A model generated the notes under the pieces. That model searched no databases, was not told where the DNA came from, and saw only the letters and a list, made by a program, of their open reading frames with translations. From Nanobdellati archaeon (GTDB lineage: Archaea > EX4484-52 > GLR71): a stretch of DNA of 64,000 nucleotides. Every line of letters starts with the position of its first letter. Positions within the stretch are counted from its first letter, which is position 1. A program made the position numbers and the translations under genes. Location: contig JAHYJR010000003.1 in NCBI GenBank assembly GCA_019429005.1, positions 1 to 64,000 of the forward strand, written 5' to 3'. This document shows positions 50,701 through 52,075 of the stretch, in pieces.

Positions 50701-52075
50701 TTCGCACCTTTCCTTTTAGTGTCCAACTAACAGGTTCACCAATAACAGCATTATTTTGAATAATATCAAGATCTTGAACATCAGGCGGAATTATTTGTAT
50801 TATTGTTGAAGAACCCAAACTTGATAAGGTATTCAAAGATTCGTTCCCAGCATAAAATGTTTTTATCGTATAAAGACCAGGACTTAAAGGTGATGTATTC
50901 CAAGATAATGTTGCAACACCAGACAAATTTGTATTGTTTATACCAAGAAGATGACTATCAACATAAAACTCTAATTTTTGGCTAGGTATTGGTGTTCCAT
51001 TCTCAAATGACAAGTTTGCCATTATTTTTGAAATTTCACCTTGAATTACTTTAACAGGATCAAGAATAACATCAGTTATCTGTGTAACAATAGGTGCAAT
51101 ATGTTCATTTGAAATTATAGTAACCATTATTTTTTCAAAATAAGCAGATAATGTATCAATTGCCTCATTACCATAATATGATAGATTAAAGAAATGTTCA
51201 CCTTCATCTAAAAGAGATGCATCAACCGAAATCAATATTGTACCATTATCATCTGTAGCATTCAGACCAATAAGAGTACCATTAGTATAAGCATACATTT
51301 CTTGATTAGGTATTGGTGTGTTGTTATCATACACTAATCTTGCTTTGATAAAAGCAAAACCATCTCTAAAAACAACTCCAGGTGTAATAATAACATCAAT
51401 AATACGAGATATAAATGATTTTATTTCAATCTCAACAACATCTGTAACATTTGTGCTATTATCCATCCCATCAATAGAAATAGACCCATTTGTAGTTTCA
51501 TTCAGATTATTTGTGATATTAACAAAAATTGTATCATTTACAATCAAAGTCCCATTAATAATCATTGTATCATTAATCTGAATAGTACCATTAATAAGAA
51601 TTGTATCATTGACTGAATCATCATCTGATGTCAAATTATCAGAAACATTAATAGATAAATCATCTGTACCATTAACAGTAACATTTAACTCAAAACTCTC
51701 ATTAAAAAGTATTGTATCGTTTAAAGTAGAATTTGAAAATGTCTCATTTTCAGAAATAGTTTCTAGAACAGTTGAATTCTCTTGACTCCCATTCAAAACA
51801 TCAGCAGTTGATGTATCATTTGAATCGGTTAAATTACTTGTAACATTGTCTAAATCAAAAGCCGTTTGATTATCGGACAAAATAGAAGACTCGTTAGAAA
51901 GTAAAACAGCATCTAAATCAGCAGTTTGATTAACGGACACAGATAAGTTCTCAGAATAAACAGTAGACATAGAAGAAATAAAAAACAAAAACATTATAGA
52001 TAACGCTAATAAAAACTTAAAATTTAAGTAAAAAGGCTCAAACCTAATACTATTTCTATTAACCTTATTATCCAT
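15692..52075 (-). CDS. Giant 12,127-aa surface protein fused to a cytoplasmic HerA/FtsK-like ATPase
   Basis: One uninterrupted 36.4-kb frame. Order by residue: signal peptide (about 20-43), Asn/Thr-rich low-complexity segment (45-215), two Ig-like domains (225-430), beta domains, a likely FG-GAP/VCBS-type propeller segment (about 935-1115), a Cys-rich region (1370-1600), Asp/Asn cluster 1 (2010-2206), Ig-like modules, Asp/Asn/Cys cluster 2 (about 3430-4045), ten ~550-aa super-repeats (about 4550-10500), membrane-proximal beta domains, three Cys knots (11450-11515), two more beta domains, TM helix (about 11738-11760), ATPase with Walker A 'GSTGSGKS' (11815-11822) and Walker B 'LFLVFDEVHRL' (about 11937), and a helical tail. 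Both Walker motifs look intact. I choose the ATG at 52075 over the TTG at 52078. HerA/FtsK ATPases usually form hexamers that move DNA or protein. Here the ATPase would sit under an enormous external fibre. Role (adhesion, host contact, ATP-driven remodelling) is inferred. Confidence 0.88.
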   Translation of the reverse strand: MDNKVNRNSIRFEPFYLNFKFLLALSIMFLFFISSMSTVYSENLSVSVNQTADLDAVLLSNESSILSDNQTAFDLDNVTSNLTDSNDTSTADVLNGSQENSTVLETISENETFSNSTLNDTILFNESFELNVTVNGTDDLSINVSDNLTSDDDSVNDTILINGTIQINDTMIINGTLIVNDTIFVNITNNLNETTNGSISIDGMDNSTNVTDVVEIEIKSFISRIIDVIITPGVVFRDGFAFIKARLVYDNNTPIPNQEMYAYTNGTLIGLNATDDNGTILISVDASLLDEGEHFFNLSYYGNEAIDTLSAYFEKIMVTIISNEHIAPIVTQITDVILDPVKVIQGEISKIMANLSFENGTPIPSQKLEFYVDSHLLGINNTNLSGVATLSWNTSPLSPGLYTIKTFYAGNESLNTLSSLGSSTIIQIIPPDVQDLDIIQNNAVIGEPVSWTLKGKVRKSKNISSDDLVPSEAIVTSETRDKVVKIQSMVASIITDEFEAIEIEYKTDAPYSLESDVESYQSGWTKNVTIASSVSMHYHDVQAFSDISEVRGNKISLYWFKDGQKIDVTENSIFNVTFVDTNENGLIDKMFWNVPQLSSQDFVIESTITVLNIQSYPLVGSNWTIYFDTTGSDILYIDNYNPEGIEFAGLYYYDNASEEWVVLNPTFDGENLSISWDYKHGKVLYYELMSGKHLVGFTYGNMTAYAKNLAWALGDSEVTQFSYALDPYTFGFNFTQVKNSYVVAYDNEAIYKDVNVTIPTNVVIINSSVSLSGEMAPKIISNGGDGLFWTKMLVGGKVNASSTLYDFFVSTLVDIRAFNSESTVGNVPIFKIDPGALEPIDFKLGNINLTDDNMELIVINSGDSNKGVDGYNMTCIVNLGPYDPIIPCRNFYYDPPGTDAGSSVFYYNFTDYGPSIIFGHEPGDGEELQLVNSSAERIWGKQFTSKVTDIKVDDINNDTYENIILSTGSVLRILNYTDGSEIETCTVSSSILSFDIGDLIHSLDGLEIIIGTSENLSLFNSTCDLIWTNYSDINNVHTNDNVISVSISEVDSFTPDDEEIIYLVENIIYELDSDGNLLYVREESLNGQIFYNMLVIDHLIESGNEIILSSDSNKKIYIYNFNNFPFQPRMDVEADGVDEWSYDGRLRYDVLEYNTTSSISNRLSTASISECPINETCNIIYSWFANYSGDKKGSIVIEDTTFNYTYNISEAAQSNMEAYWLWNGSFSRNISLNDSIAKNTIVIEGVPVYLDLIRVNQKYPAKALNITFENLSRVLFDVNVYDIQMGSGAVNCSINKDFYLNSQEKCDIEDFTVKSSGVNVTDLWNYSQFYFWDNSMPVEVVAWSNDTDYVKYREFAEKNVTIFRNPNGSTETQVFYNLMFTTSIDDNDTINIIDQPYIKLLNWDNVGNPATYYLNTTNIGLYTDQPSGVKGLDLTLFNQIGCSNPSFIPQKSFYTQKFCNPSSTTTYYNYQVINESVGRYNTVSDICSDNAYSIGEGACIWGCTDSVYTDCWSSGPRYGVVDHDVNDYLCLEGPEKGNIKSNCVYLIDYWENPTGSCCGAKSSIRTCGTWSDIDYLNTWFICSEDTNGNGVIDFVKVVQPRTGNATGDILLNQNVTYAIGGRYNYPPVITATTVSPSEFYWNDSVMNFSVSYNITDYENDYVNLTFSIRNYLSQSITIDSSVIDYVTFNVSVNKSWIGTSCDSKHNYNLCEEKSISFNLTYIDYNVTGTNDSDGGNGFHDWFGSDGLHLTDDDLVLINDTITNPSNEWYPRILSHDSEITYLDAPSEIFRNDISSMLSVRIYDNYTETYPENATCRYRVLLTNMSSDNNLSIEGPAREVLSDSNGYCNYSMFSSDVKYRNTGCVGSYCSSYQTRGNVTWSVEAAGPLYNSSKTYYNITVWSWASVSATSLPQYVYEDVTYTLSCNVFDYINNEHISGYNVTFLNNGIVLGVSVTNSAGIATWLWSPVGGTENVIQCQIFDFPEVYLLVWGGAGNSTSGTGGGGGDGSGPGGVTPQCNDGIDNDNDGTMDWQDNNNNSGLPADPDCTDQYDNDEGGTFGSGTPQCNDTWDNDFDTFSDIDDPECHTDFNASNISSYDPFHESEAIAQCNDGIDNDGNGLIDWPEDFYGCSSADDIWEWSPECNNGFDDDGNGVADFINDTWGCDDANDTREWSPECNNGFDDDDDGYVDYPADFGCINETDDSEQGIIVTTIILINISMDNNLIYRDDAYAISKGYPYNVTFNVNATDNRSQILNETTVVFTNTADSEYLGNCTTDNTGTCSFLWNPSIYTSVGNISIQYDATKLFYILQIEYGSVEVKGILHLNLTSEDMGYYRDGDINVFAELYDEANLSVSAYGLSDYNCSWEISPFDSTGTTLTGTDSVCNYTWSDGCSIGVGSYLVNISYMNQTYYKYWDIFDDNVMGNITVIDNLTVFIDSPNQNSEIYYNYNYWLNSTIIESVCSFDVTNDYQVSWIYADNFSNNGVIVDFGSSYANYSWVADISGRGPINITANVNGTYYPGLFTNMTQLMLYRFSNVGGMLINPSEVTRNDVIGVYCEVTDLNQSVIVPSGYNVDFYVDNTYEYTNISNLTSFAIWSWDTTGYYGGWHNVSCLINNTRQAPYYYNVSSGSNSTIGVVATQLNISKLEIGSPWIYRTDIIPYQTYIDIYVNTTDEEGYSVFVEGAIVSIYGPTGSCGNGQYINETVDHCNCTTDSVGYCSIDFNANDTIFPKLYDFYVNASRPLWISSQTVTASLDIKGSIFANIINPVSDGDIRYKGLSHYLNSSVTTDAGVPLLDSEVNVTWKNSLNVTIGSIINSTWSIPVGTVPFNETISIYVNKTGFVPIVLERYVEIYGWVAVNVTEISPAPDVDDVLPRDIINITCMVYDDNTTTGISGYQVNISDNNGTVDTLIATLFTNSSGYVNYTWNSYFVNLGSHNITCTILENKTLNYNVSFSPSKRYINFTDNNPPIITIHSPINATYTTPLVLLNFSVNEYVDWCGYSLDGAANITIPDCNVTNMTAIYDVGQHTVTVYVNDSESNVGNSTVFFSIDVGVEKNRVFYEDGTTINLTLDAGVPGLDLFANFSLIDSDYGPSHNESYYDAGGGIYYLTYTISDDATNTRSDGGYTIFINSSDGRLRNATLHLNNDWSTWDEISNAFKCTGDIPYKYFMEESCLKNDYDFAFKKYSGTYTEFECNDASLLEKDYLNGLYYPTDGLDCDDADCAGIVYSCPPGSNGDRTKDGGQFVSFGFMDMVFGLLSLTPTCSGGVCQATIDGIQDTKVYYTENVALGGNLTVRFVGPVGNCGSSDNRTVQFMLGVGTQPLPSGLVLPGGSNVFINNLSESSSFTPYVIELGTSEVTFLVATDNVSYCGNLDMTMNIIIPNETGLIGIHTIAVSRDLQIDLTNQINLTIEIGTTATGMLYEHNITDGCRDRTALNQYQEDNDLDYLVDCADPDCWDPGCSGADCVDYRGFSDISLSNSSDYGQGLCQPAETTCYDLVDNDYFNVSGADCQDINCDMRQGNYTDTLHLCEYRQELNCTDGFNNDQYQLKDCDLVATADRFTDPVYGFLQGTGNAEYDCQVECRTLGIVPSQEIGENCTDNIDNDMDYFQMQPGSSYSSGVRNMSIGAGIDCRYNNYDADCNMTAINDSHSPIPFGDCQLLWEMNCTDGFDNDQDWGVANIHFAGYSNLNGSDCDDYNCRGLGSCPVTESCDFACASSGANTCYDFIDNDLDAYNTNGTIKNVTVGAGIDCNWIANDYDSDCHLSYVNVTGSVFRCEIGTELNCTDGYDNDFDLANLTRNKPNYTANYGGLDAADCDDYDCAGATYLNGSYICSNNPYTLFESVCNDTTDNDLDYYFDCADSDCIGSMGPQGVVCAFNEYPEYCRDGGDNDGNDPDADSIYEVGKNGTDCEDPNCHKQFGLCNVCPEFENVSVDACSDGIDNDFDRTFDVDLKDCKESECNGFAGPDGKVCEFNIELSCDDGVDNDDNGFIDCLDDACAGTPSCPSDEYGPNMCVDNVDNDDTPESPGTDADCSDATNDCDLTIHCQTNDVIFKWESTASKVYIDYDYVVRRGENWTIRFTNKTEMVSSVSFSVGIAASPLPADFNVNGANSVKSVLTGPSASEFTKGISTGIFFAESTSYPSTQALDLTYNIELPITDAIVDNSFYTFKIAGNIDGAEEMFISVYVLENNKPIINNISFVSRMAESGALYGPDVTVKVNTSDNVLYNSGIHHCEFKLNTTGWYTYSTVDVRDCEFTFTGLSVGSYNLSVRSVDGAYNINETSMVFDVLIPPILQGFYNITDLEYPGRVRYDDDENITINVNFTSSVSTFSASPTGCLVKFNNISTGVSQLTSTIALSVPVAGKAVCSGEINISSLPRNSGRYDITVEVNDTLLSTGITDAQEFWSCPIFFDSYVGRYRCMTACEDQEPPVIENVSVELDPIFRGSNQTIYATVYDDGIGLGGSIEAGWPKLFVKEADDLGNVYLHEYPYTTTDGAGNYTWNVSINVTELPGVWYYKIEAKDTIGVYTKTDPYNFTVIGRIYITIDSPVNPWDIYHRTETVSLNSTVTDENGVIFDDSDVTLNWFNITNAMINTSINASWALDNLFVLGANSVNATGNKTFYATNSSVKNIWIYGWSGINQTAPYNSTKTRSNIDVICHVSDLNSSENIQDYPVMFWETNSSGTTVYLGSTLTDSSGNSTFTWDTTSHNVGTYIITCNITDNATVYYNVSIPETSYNITLTGLLNVNVTSSESVVYRYNSGVPNETIFEANVTDVFSDNLVSGANVSFYYNSTENSTLYYLGNCMSVDGLCNISWNPADDIYPANYSIYFNATRQYFNDSSTDYIPLKIKGLLIINMTSEGNIYYRGLPSLIEGGLVDAGGVSVTGYPLSGFNCSWIINSTITSSLTDINGTCNMTWNSDCTHILGNYETNLSLTATGSEFWDIFDDNDVENISLIDNLTIIIDSPLNNSIYHKDDDINLFSTVKDSCGFPSNSHSIKWYISADIKTVEDTVYSVFWYDYQTLPVTIKVSDPVNAFYPNQVQNITYIDIYRYTEIKNISFNPASEFVPGSIVNVSCLIQFNDTAINSQVNIDPLYDVSFYLDDVLQSVEKANLSEYAMWQWDTTSVGGGEHEVKCNITDSVLLYYNASYLYEQNSTTMAVTGLNVTNIIFDQDPIVRNDSYSPHEVQISSKVVTSDSGVPVLNAVVHIYLPSGNCTDIDGNVNEINSTNKVCDCITDLSGDCYIKYNATEDILPNNYTVYINATKTSWSDSLTETYILGIWGNLETNITNVYETQIFHRGSNESLQSYTVNESDGNITDDVTLTWVWTPSVTSDQSGSGTLWEILNDYQLGPIMIEALAEKTYYVFDIEARNVFVYGWSNVTLVEPAYDVHNRNETLLIKCNVTDQNTTDVVSNLYPVQFTEDNGTVENVLGTNYTVNGIAMYSWNTTEINPGEYTLRCKILDNDTLYYHATDVWNVSSKSINMSGFLSVSAYPELLWIYRNDSFVNYNTTFVANVLDDNNNPVNLVTVTFLNYTGDVVGTCLTNTTGGCVMTPAWNPSDTYVPGLYNITYYAYKTFYENSIYHNLTVEVRGKYKVSLSSEDILYRGENYWFNGTITSENGDELTSGLYLNWTIINQTGSGVTLILNTSNITDTATIDNAQNIGSYWLNVSVIKSYYDDINTYDVPVTSINKSVDVYGRAVVEIISQSDTSILRTDNVTFIARVYNYYDASDNVSDYVCNWRNDEGDQFNSTTNNLGLCNYTWDSGCSYVVGMHDLNVTIYTNSTLYYSPKAGGYESDNTTVALNGTLNITMDKPEVSGVPKEIVYRYDYVTLNSTVRDECSQIILGTTVNWTSTNITSNVEIIDGAGTTLTYWDLSSPSYHKIGLFNVNATVNKTYYVSGNDTQNVLIYGWSKINLVLPLSDSYQRTELNISCNVKDNHSSENITNYPVYFWDSIDNGLTYAPIDTIYSNLTDAYGNAIYIWNTSMSIVGDHRLKCNITDNATLFYNETEMNESVVDITLIGDLYINITSLINSVFYRNDTFNPYFANITVRAFDENDANIMSANISFQYSDDNDSLSMIYFANCTTDATGKCNIIWNASDTMTPDDYYIFYNGSHPFFNNSLIENTTVQIRGMYHIDNIFYPLDDYSGTEKYNNRVYKDETHYFRSILSFENGTQFSASESPLYMNWWIFNNATSEYTNISVIVNDTSLKLFDVSNHSLGNHYIYVNTTKEYYDEMPTYLDTASKNKSVVIFGRSVVNITVAPTLVIRGTDALFTAFVYDYYNDTGIADYNCTWQTSEGDVFVNKTNATGYCHYTWSTDCADNATIQNVTVLIGEELSLFYNPLQDISLNTSNTSLEVRGDIDSYIISPNAMIDMPLQKDTIVPVSVQVFECGRQIDDVGVNVTLWDGSTYVEWWNYSSVGVSGEYNTTKYIDISHALGNFTIHVTSGRTYYTTNWTSVDVSIWGWSNITFISPLSEIYFRNDTINLICYVDDVSNSSGLENYFVTFIDNNGTDTSTIGTNFTNSSGYATFLWNASESSASPHNVTCNITDNSTQYYTAYQVESNKAMLDLRGYTFITLFKSESHIYRNDSFYPNFTELYVVVIDELGLFLNNSFVSFSYYNGTDNIFIDNCLSNETGNCAVIMDVPDDISPSDYIISYNATNLPQYQPVQKNNTIEVRGKIKLNITYPTYRIFRNETSDLNMTFITENGEYINLTDNTEWLIVNGTDLSETHITNTTFLNSSLTMPYHVLGNHILKIRVEKEFYDSIDTNDSVTIYNNSIEVWGRLLIEYNSSVSTTDERGDVVQFAVRVHNKYDSPQIDVDYNCIWARDDVGGTSSVSVNNGICYYNWTTDCSTWVGGHDLNATIYDNATLFYAVDTVTANYRSFTNDLRGNISKIDILIPNSSMYPLHKNDTVSLIANITDECGYYIPDNTHLGDVAINWTLERPSFFEVVNDTGNGTDSWYIKQSHDLGNFTLFANVSHSYYGNNFTSIGDVQIFGRSDVSFINPFEGNITKYDRSSIVNLTCNVTDRDTNALLNGYQVKFWDNFTNVSGTFVTLINTTQTSVGIAYYEWNISTIPTGDHIVTCNISDYPLINYTAFKTEAETTINLKGFLFVDCVNQTVSKDWVYRMGDSISYSCNVSDENQMPIKDATIWLYTPGAPGVVQSGLTAVDGKVIFGWDPDNTINPSSYTLYYNATRGVNYYNSITKNVTSRVLGKINATIISPLPASSYYKGDPVSLNMTMVLDNGTVVDESFVTSILWYLNGDMANVIGNSQNTTWNVWNNLTNLQDVEVYAFKDSYYFDITSNPTHENIHDSVSIGIWGKSAVEFIAPLPTEKFARGLNITYIARVYDADNITGIYNYTCNWTFNGMNNITFTNESGFCNITWNTMCPVVDISSDSDTIGNHIASIVIPNETYMYYTTDLGNSTNNTNLNLTAPLNITIVQPNMTAFFKTETMFLETIIVDECMDTVVGSQVQWNLERTGFDSVINNSENGTYLIPNDHKLGQFDLNVTTQLVNYNMSYDFKPVEVWGWSFVNLSNITNPKYPLENPQQFEKSLINITCDVKDANMTDPVNVTYPVEFWYTFNYTDYFIASDNTSLSGVTSAVFDARYVPGGIYTIKCNISDYTDVYYNTTIDFEMIQDIVILGVLNVSYNISDNKIYRNDTFTPSQTVLFANVTDEDWPINGTNVTYYYNTSSNSQIYIDSCITNESGVCPVSVIWNPSDTIEPFNYSVIVIVTKPLFDYDTKYEKVETRGRFNFTITQPSINLRLYQNDSYMFNTSILSENGDVLYVLNDTKWYVNSTLLENGNTYDATNVTVPYNQTLGESIFKVDMLKEYYDSLGSPSIDNDDYLVSKEIPVEVWGYSVVEFYPGQNNSIYPLDSSSILYGVQVYNYYNNTKFISGFDCEFNITESVTPILINETMGSSFCYYTWDTDCTNNDYNNIGPNDVIVKIYETPSLFYTPRSGYETSQIVTTLNGSLNVFFKASDGPYVDASVTRIVHRDDTVNLFVSVEDQCGDDLLIASPSVVNWSLVPEPSVGTLNISGDGLSDVWNINPDFFEIKNYTLRANGTQQYYVSDYDDLEISVWGYSDVTIVEPVLNVSKTYERSELNISCYVNDANVTNPALLDLEGYPVNITYSLITATINESGFINYSVTDSDGYFNFTWDTLNIKGGLYTIYCNITDNSTLNYTASRVVSSVQLNMTASMEVDLQNVTETMIYRNDTLPASGPYSTKFISKVIDVGSSVDGATIEYWYNDTNDVFQLIGTCITNITGYCTNPVVWNPVATIVPNNYNIRYKATHTLTTYENSSEYFTNVLVKGKIQINITSPYPNEVVFRQYPLDLTWFNVTVTDENGNFVYDTQNNWSIVNVSLGLITPLIDTLSQNISVVVPYHSLYDNVVNLTVWKQYYEFMGSNASVLDANVTVDVWAKSVVDIVQEYDSRERGENITYIAKVSDKFNASLLILGYNCTWDYDGQQKLTPTNASGYCNVTWLTGCSNPGAGADEGDNQSIGQHTTKVNISSTSMLNYEPNAPNDNNDETYTNLTGALDVTIVEPSYYLIQRNDSTSLISEVRDECGNTVSASVVNWDIYNQTTSIWYESVGSLQNDTWNVTYNHNLGNYTMNVTSSKDLYNSTMSSKIIAVFGWANVTLNLPQSASYVRNTTILMSCNVLDLNTSQNIESYPVEFLNMDKYSSTYSIIGTNVTNLTGDAIFSWDTSLYNAGSHYVACRIADNYTLYYTAPINTSNNITLDLKGKLYINITDIEYPVIYRNDSFSPFTTNITFNITDELNMTISNATVTLNYTLPSWSPMEKSIGVCNTTDISSGLCEILFNINDLESPENYTIIASAENLDYTSQSDVFESIIVKAKTDIIVIAYPNGSTDNYYGMRLYRNETHNFTIDILDENSVGFMNATSINWTILNFTDLSDVTSISNTTDISIDDSLSKTQDLGQYWLNATVEKIYYDDIITNESVSSINMTVEVWGRAAVNIINSYTSKYRGDSDIIYIAKVYNYNSVSDDGLSDYNCTWRTDDGVEVVTVTNSSGYCNFTWITNCSNWATGDNWVGNHIINVTIYEDAPKYYTPEVSEYSKQTNLILRDTLNVTILSPNASIYELNKDTTVLMDLNITDSCDTLVYSNSYRSTDPVVNWTVYRNGWTDLSVENGNGTDLWYINGTYPIGNFTLNATAMHPYYDTHSYEIYNMPIWGWSVINLTSPIVDMLFDRNNTIPIYCNVTDNHTNESISEYPVYFWDSLPGFYDYTNLSVSNVNLTNGSGLAVYYWNASQVQVGEHIVKCNITSNSTLNFTSWAPRAEATQGIDLRGQLYSVAESQEAMIYRNDSFIPFKTMLNVTVTDENTNLVVNSTVAFYYTNLTSLQNITIGLCNTTVAVPGYCNITWNISYNAEPGDYQIYYNTTAAYFKPAVIGNFVVQVKAKFNASIITPVFDQRLYRDIIYPLNATIIDENGLAVVQSSPDWIFWNLINRTSMSQVIEFLNTSIVLDSQIINMTQALGEYYLNLTAQKQYYDDTDDNNSITWSMFNVSVWGRAGIEYIAPVNYSTYNQLDNLTFIARVYNFHNYSEGLEGYNCSWTLDGRTEVHKTNASGYCNVTWYTDCNTVPGAGDDVDTVGNHTIGVEIFEDAGKFYTPEPTVDSDLIISGITSIINGTISTFDILGSSRTSGSVNPPYGYPDIIERPEVHKKDLVIISVVLRDSCNNLLDESIVTNDYLYVDGSPKSSTVTSGDTVTLSWPVGSISIVGNVSLNISLASDGFFTSYVSTNKTVYSWVEVGYSNSEPKSGYYSKGMIDFKCNVLDNPTPAILVKDYPVKFYITNDTVPSNVTDASGIAYTSWNSSAIEGTRFNYTCNITDNATLYYHALPNQNSFDSEIKFVTVEFDSDPKKIYRNDLYSPFESFVNITVFDDNATALNNTNVTYYYFNLTDLQNHTIDSCITNENGTCGVLWNITDIAEVGTYTLKYLALYEGTPIFMAGETSESVDVYGRYGINIIGIADGLIIFKNELVYLNSSVTDENLAEINIAGVNWTFELNGTGSQESLFTNTADTWWTVPVGKSHGAYIINVSATEDYYDNINIETPFISNNVSVYVWGHSAIETVSNATNVTRMDNITFTAKVYDYHNSSVIPDYNCIWEIPGESVTVTKTNGTGICNITWSTDCTDSVGAYIVNVSITSNSDMFYSPKIPLNITSYNVDIVDVLSIIIDYPNATDYNIYKSLNQALNSTFNNTCGSVISPVVTWNISNGVIEKTILSTVNMNDLWYVADNELPGNYTLTAEVVAPYNVEDTNSTNITLYGWSKVEVVSPSVDIQRGLIDVTCKVSDANDSRVLANYSVMFFVKNDTGNYESIDVGMNYTDALGYANVVWNATNETAGNHTFMCNITDNMTQYYFASLKENFKLIRVLGKVYINLSKQSDMIYRDDAFATPYTVNFTANITTETGDIGTDSVVAFYYENLTTSALHFIDNCSTGSMTYCDVLWNIDDNAEVGNYTIYFNATKDLYGFSNVLQTDMVVIGTSEPVFNISSTMVYGVVNNVKCGVKDSSNNMSVQDYPVSVYYYNSTIPGYVIVGSKTTGLDGNATFSWIPEQLGVATLMCSIGDNQTLYYNASVISVNDTTDVKDLVAPIIYGTSLDKISVEVNKDNITILANISDDVMMSYAYATISKGAYLVTVNLTLISGNTKDGQYSGVYLPVDPFNNMVQGLYDLSVYAVDVYGPNADNVFVSNITIITTTDYVLYQSPDREYVNEISTLNTYLFNITFDLENIGNGTMFDSDIIVYRDGSAYDPDATQGIILVPNNFTFVDNYKISCGDIAPGSICHKVLTVNVTADATVNTHDIKGIISWLKSNTYPGPSLFNLTNVIVLSSPELSLLVPSSKNITASLVPGETKIFNVTIGATGNEDLWVIEYSKASGNMDINWSLTYEPVSISSITKRFDDVVSVSVGVPLNQSFGTYTAVVLFNATGTFCQNASRCMDNLTIQIEVVPDIDEPEILYIDISSADINETIVLDINVTDEAGIDTVWAYVDYITPNMTLMPNETITNFVNASPVVVNFNSQPSHMVYLDMRKYVQIRNMTMTLQAVSGPPFPDNILITLVGTDNVLWSYDGEFSNTSKIDIALETSALEAYLDSCTLTSVGNCTAILNVSSNEGSVWIDDLNISYQPTSVRYNIPQFNVSSGNSWDAMFDKTYGYGDYDVIFFTNDTNGLLSQEMGIFDVYPELRFNGYSTDYGANSYISAIPIAVNFVFYRPGTNLVLDHFSSLEQNSSTAVYNKTMRQRLYDVKLSAFDGSALFSNVSFINTTSVESPFFIGYVDPSILSLPERTAEIGALSSISVHTDMIFSNMTIVLDYSNSGKSISYEGNIDMYRCANWDIQSGVCSSGWIKKQSVESGVISVDNESYVDMINNKISYVSSQTSAYAAVEYCGSCFKQAVMPSTSGASTAGTLNVCGDGSCTAGENGFNCAEDCAVCGNSICEFGEEFTCFSDCVFSYCGNYICDIGENENNCEIDCVEGPFSVETDLNDVILYPGESRTYPFEVTNNMDLDIGEFVFDVSDNLKPFIRFELAKTSLLSRDTVSNRAFLQVSNKTKIGTYSGDILLDGDGFVKRMPVRLVVTYSGAGFLDVVFDVMPKEVTVDSTLKTQIIIYNKGFKQNFNVDVLYLIKDFNSEMVYNFSENLNVISSNSSINIIALEELELENGNYFVEAIITYEGNRMASATSAFTIMKPFWNTMRIRIVGYWIILLSTVMLTWYIYTWYQKQKKSKARYVFPVDYTKLPMKSETNFDIGKVAETNIKAWFNPTDITTHILVAGSTGSGKSVTASVFVEEALLKKIPVVVFDPTSQWTGFVKACKDVNLTSKYSNFNMKPSDARPFKGLIYDVETPDVDVDFKKYMNPGEITVFNLDKLKAGEYDQAVMRIIAKIFKETWEESADLKLFLVFDEVHRLLEKYGGKGGYVALEKACREFRKWGIGLIMVSQVSADFKEAVAGNILTEIQLNTKSIEDINKIESKYGSEFAERISRQAIGVAMVQNPKYNDGKPWFVNFRPTMHSPHRIPEEDLNRYKEFTTKLDNLEIKIDILSEKGKDVSDIRLELKLARDKLKEGRFRMAEIYINSLAENLTKLGV
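20500..38450 (-). repeat. Array of about ten ~550-aa super-repeats (about 50 Ig-like modules)
   Basis: A 'Y/W-GWS' motif marks the start of each unit and recurs at about 38170, 35950, 34350, 32690, 31080, 29480, 27800, 26130, 24460, 22720 and 21150, mostly 1.6-1.7 kb apart. Each unit has five modules of about 105-110 aa in fixed order: A (GWS, then 'CNITDN' near the end), B (starting 'IYRNDSF', with a CxTNxTGxC pair), C ('RNE' and 'LG-YLNV-K-YYD'), D ('RG', 'FIARVYNY', 'YNCTW' and a second Cys pair), E ('LNVTI-SPN', 'DECG', 'GNFTL'). The first spacing (2.2 kb) is longer and carries extra modules. Sequence between units is well diverged, so the array is old rather than a recent expansion. Confidence 0.85.
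39920..41800 (-). repeat. Asp/Asn/Cys cluster 2: twelve calcium-type repeats in the giant protein
   Basis: I count twelve copies of a CxDxxDNDxD...DCxDxxC pattern, for example 'CTDGYDNDFD', 'CNDTTDNDLDYYFDCADSDC' and 'CDDGVDNDDNGFIDCLDDAC'. The Asp/Asn spacing resembles MopE-type and thrombospondin type-3-like metal-binding repeats, with an added Cys pair per unit. Calcium binding and disulfides are inferred. A related degenerate stretch and an inserted beta domain lie just upstream (41800-42660). Confidence 0.8.
45460..46060 (-). repeat. Asp/Asn cluster 1: five calcium-type repeats in the giant protein
   Basis: Five units of 'CNDGIDNDNDG...C' type occur, including 'CNDGIDNDGNGLIDWPEDFYGC' shortened variants such as 'CNNGFDDDGNGVADF' and 'CNNGFDDDDDGYVDYP'. 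They follow a Gly/Ser-rich linker ('GGGGGDGSGPGG'). The units have fewer cysteines than cluster 2. They probably form a rigid calcium-dependent spacer. Confidence 0.8.
48740..49270 (-). other. Probable FG-GAP/VCBS-like beta-propeller segment of the giant protein
   Basis: Motifs such as 'DIKVDDINNDTYENIILSTG', 'FDIGDLIHSLDGLEIIIGT' and 'DVEADGVDEWSYDG' match the 'D-NGD---DI' loop pattern of integrin-like FG-GAP repeats. These fold as propellers and often bind calcium or ligands. The segment is near the distal (N-terminal) end of the fibre, where a binding domain would be expected. The fold assignment is by eye. Confidence 0.55.
51430..51945 (-). repeat. Asn/Thr/Asp-rich low-complexity N-terminal region of the giant protein
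   Basis: About 170 residues just after the signal peptide consist largely of Asn, Thr, Ser, Asp and Ile/Val. Short quasi-repeats such as 'NDTILING', 'INDTMIING' and 'VNDTIFVN' occur. Almost every few residues form an N-x-S/T sequon, suggesting a heavily glycosylated, extended distal tip. Confidence 0.7.
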
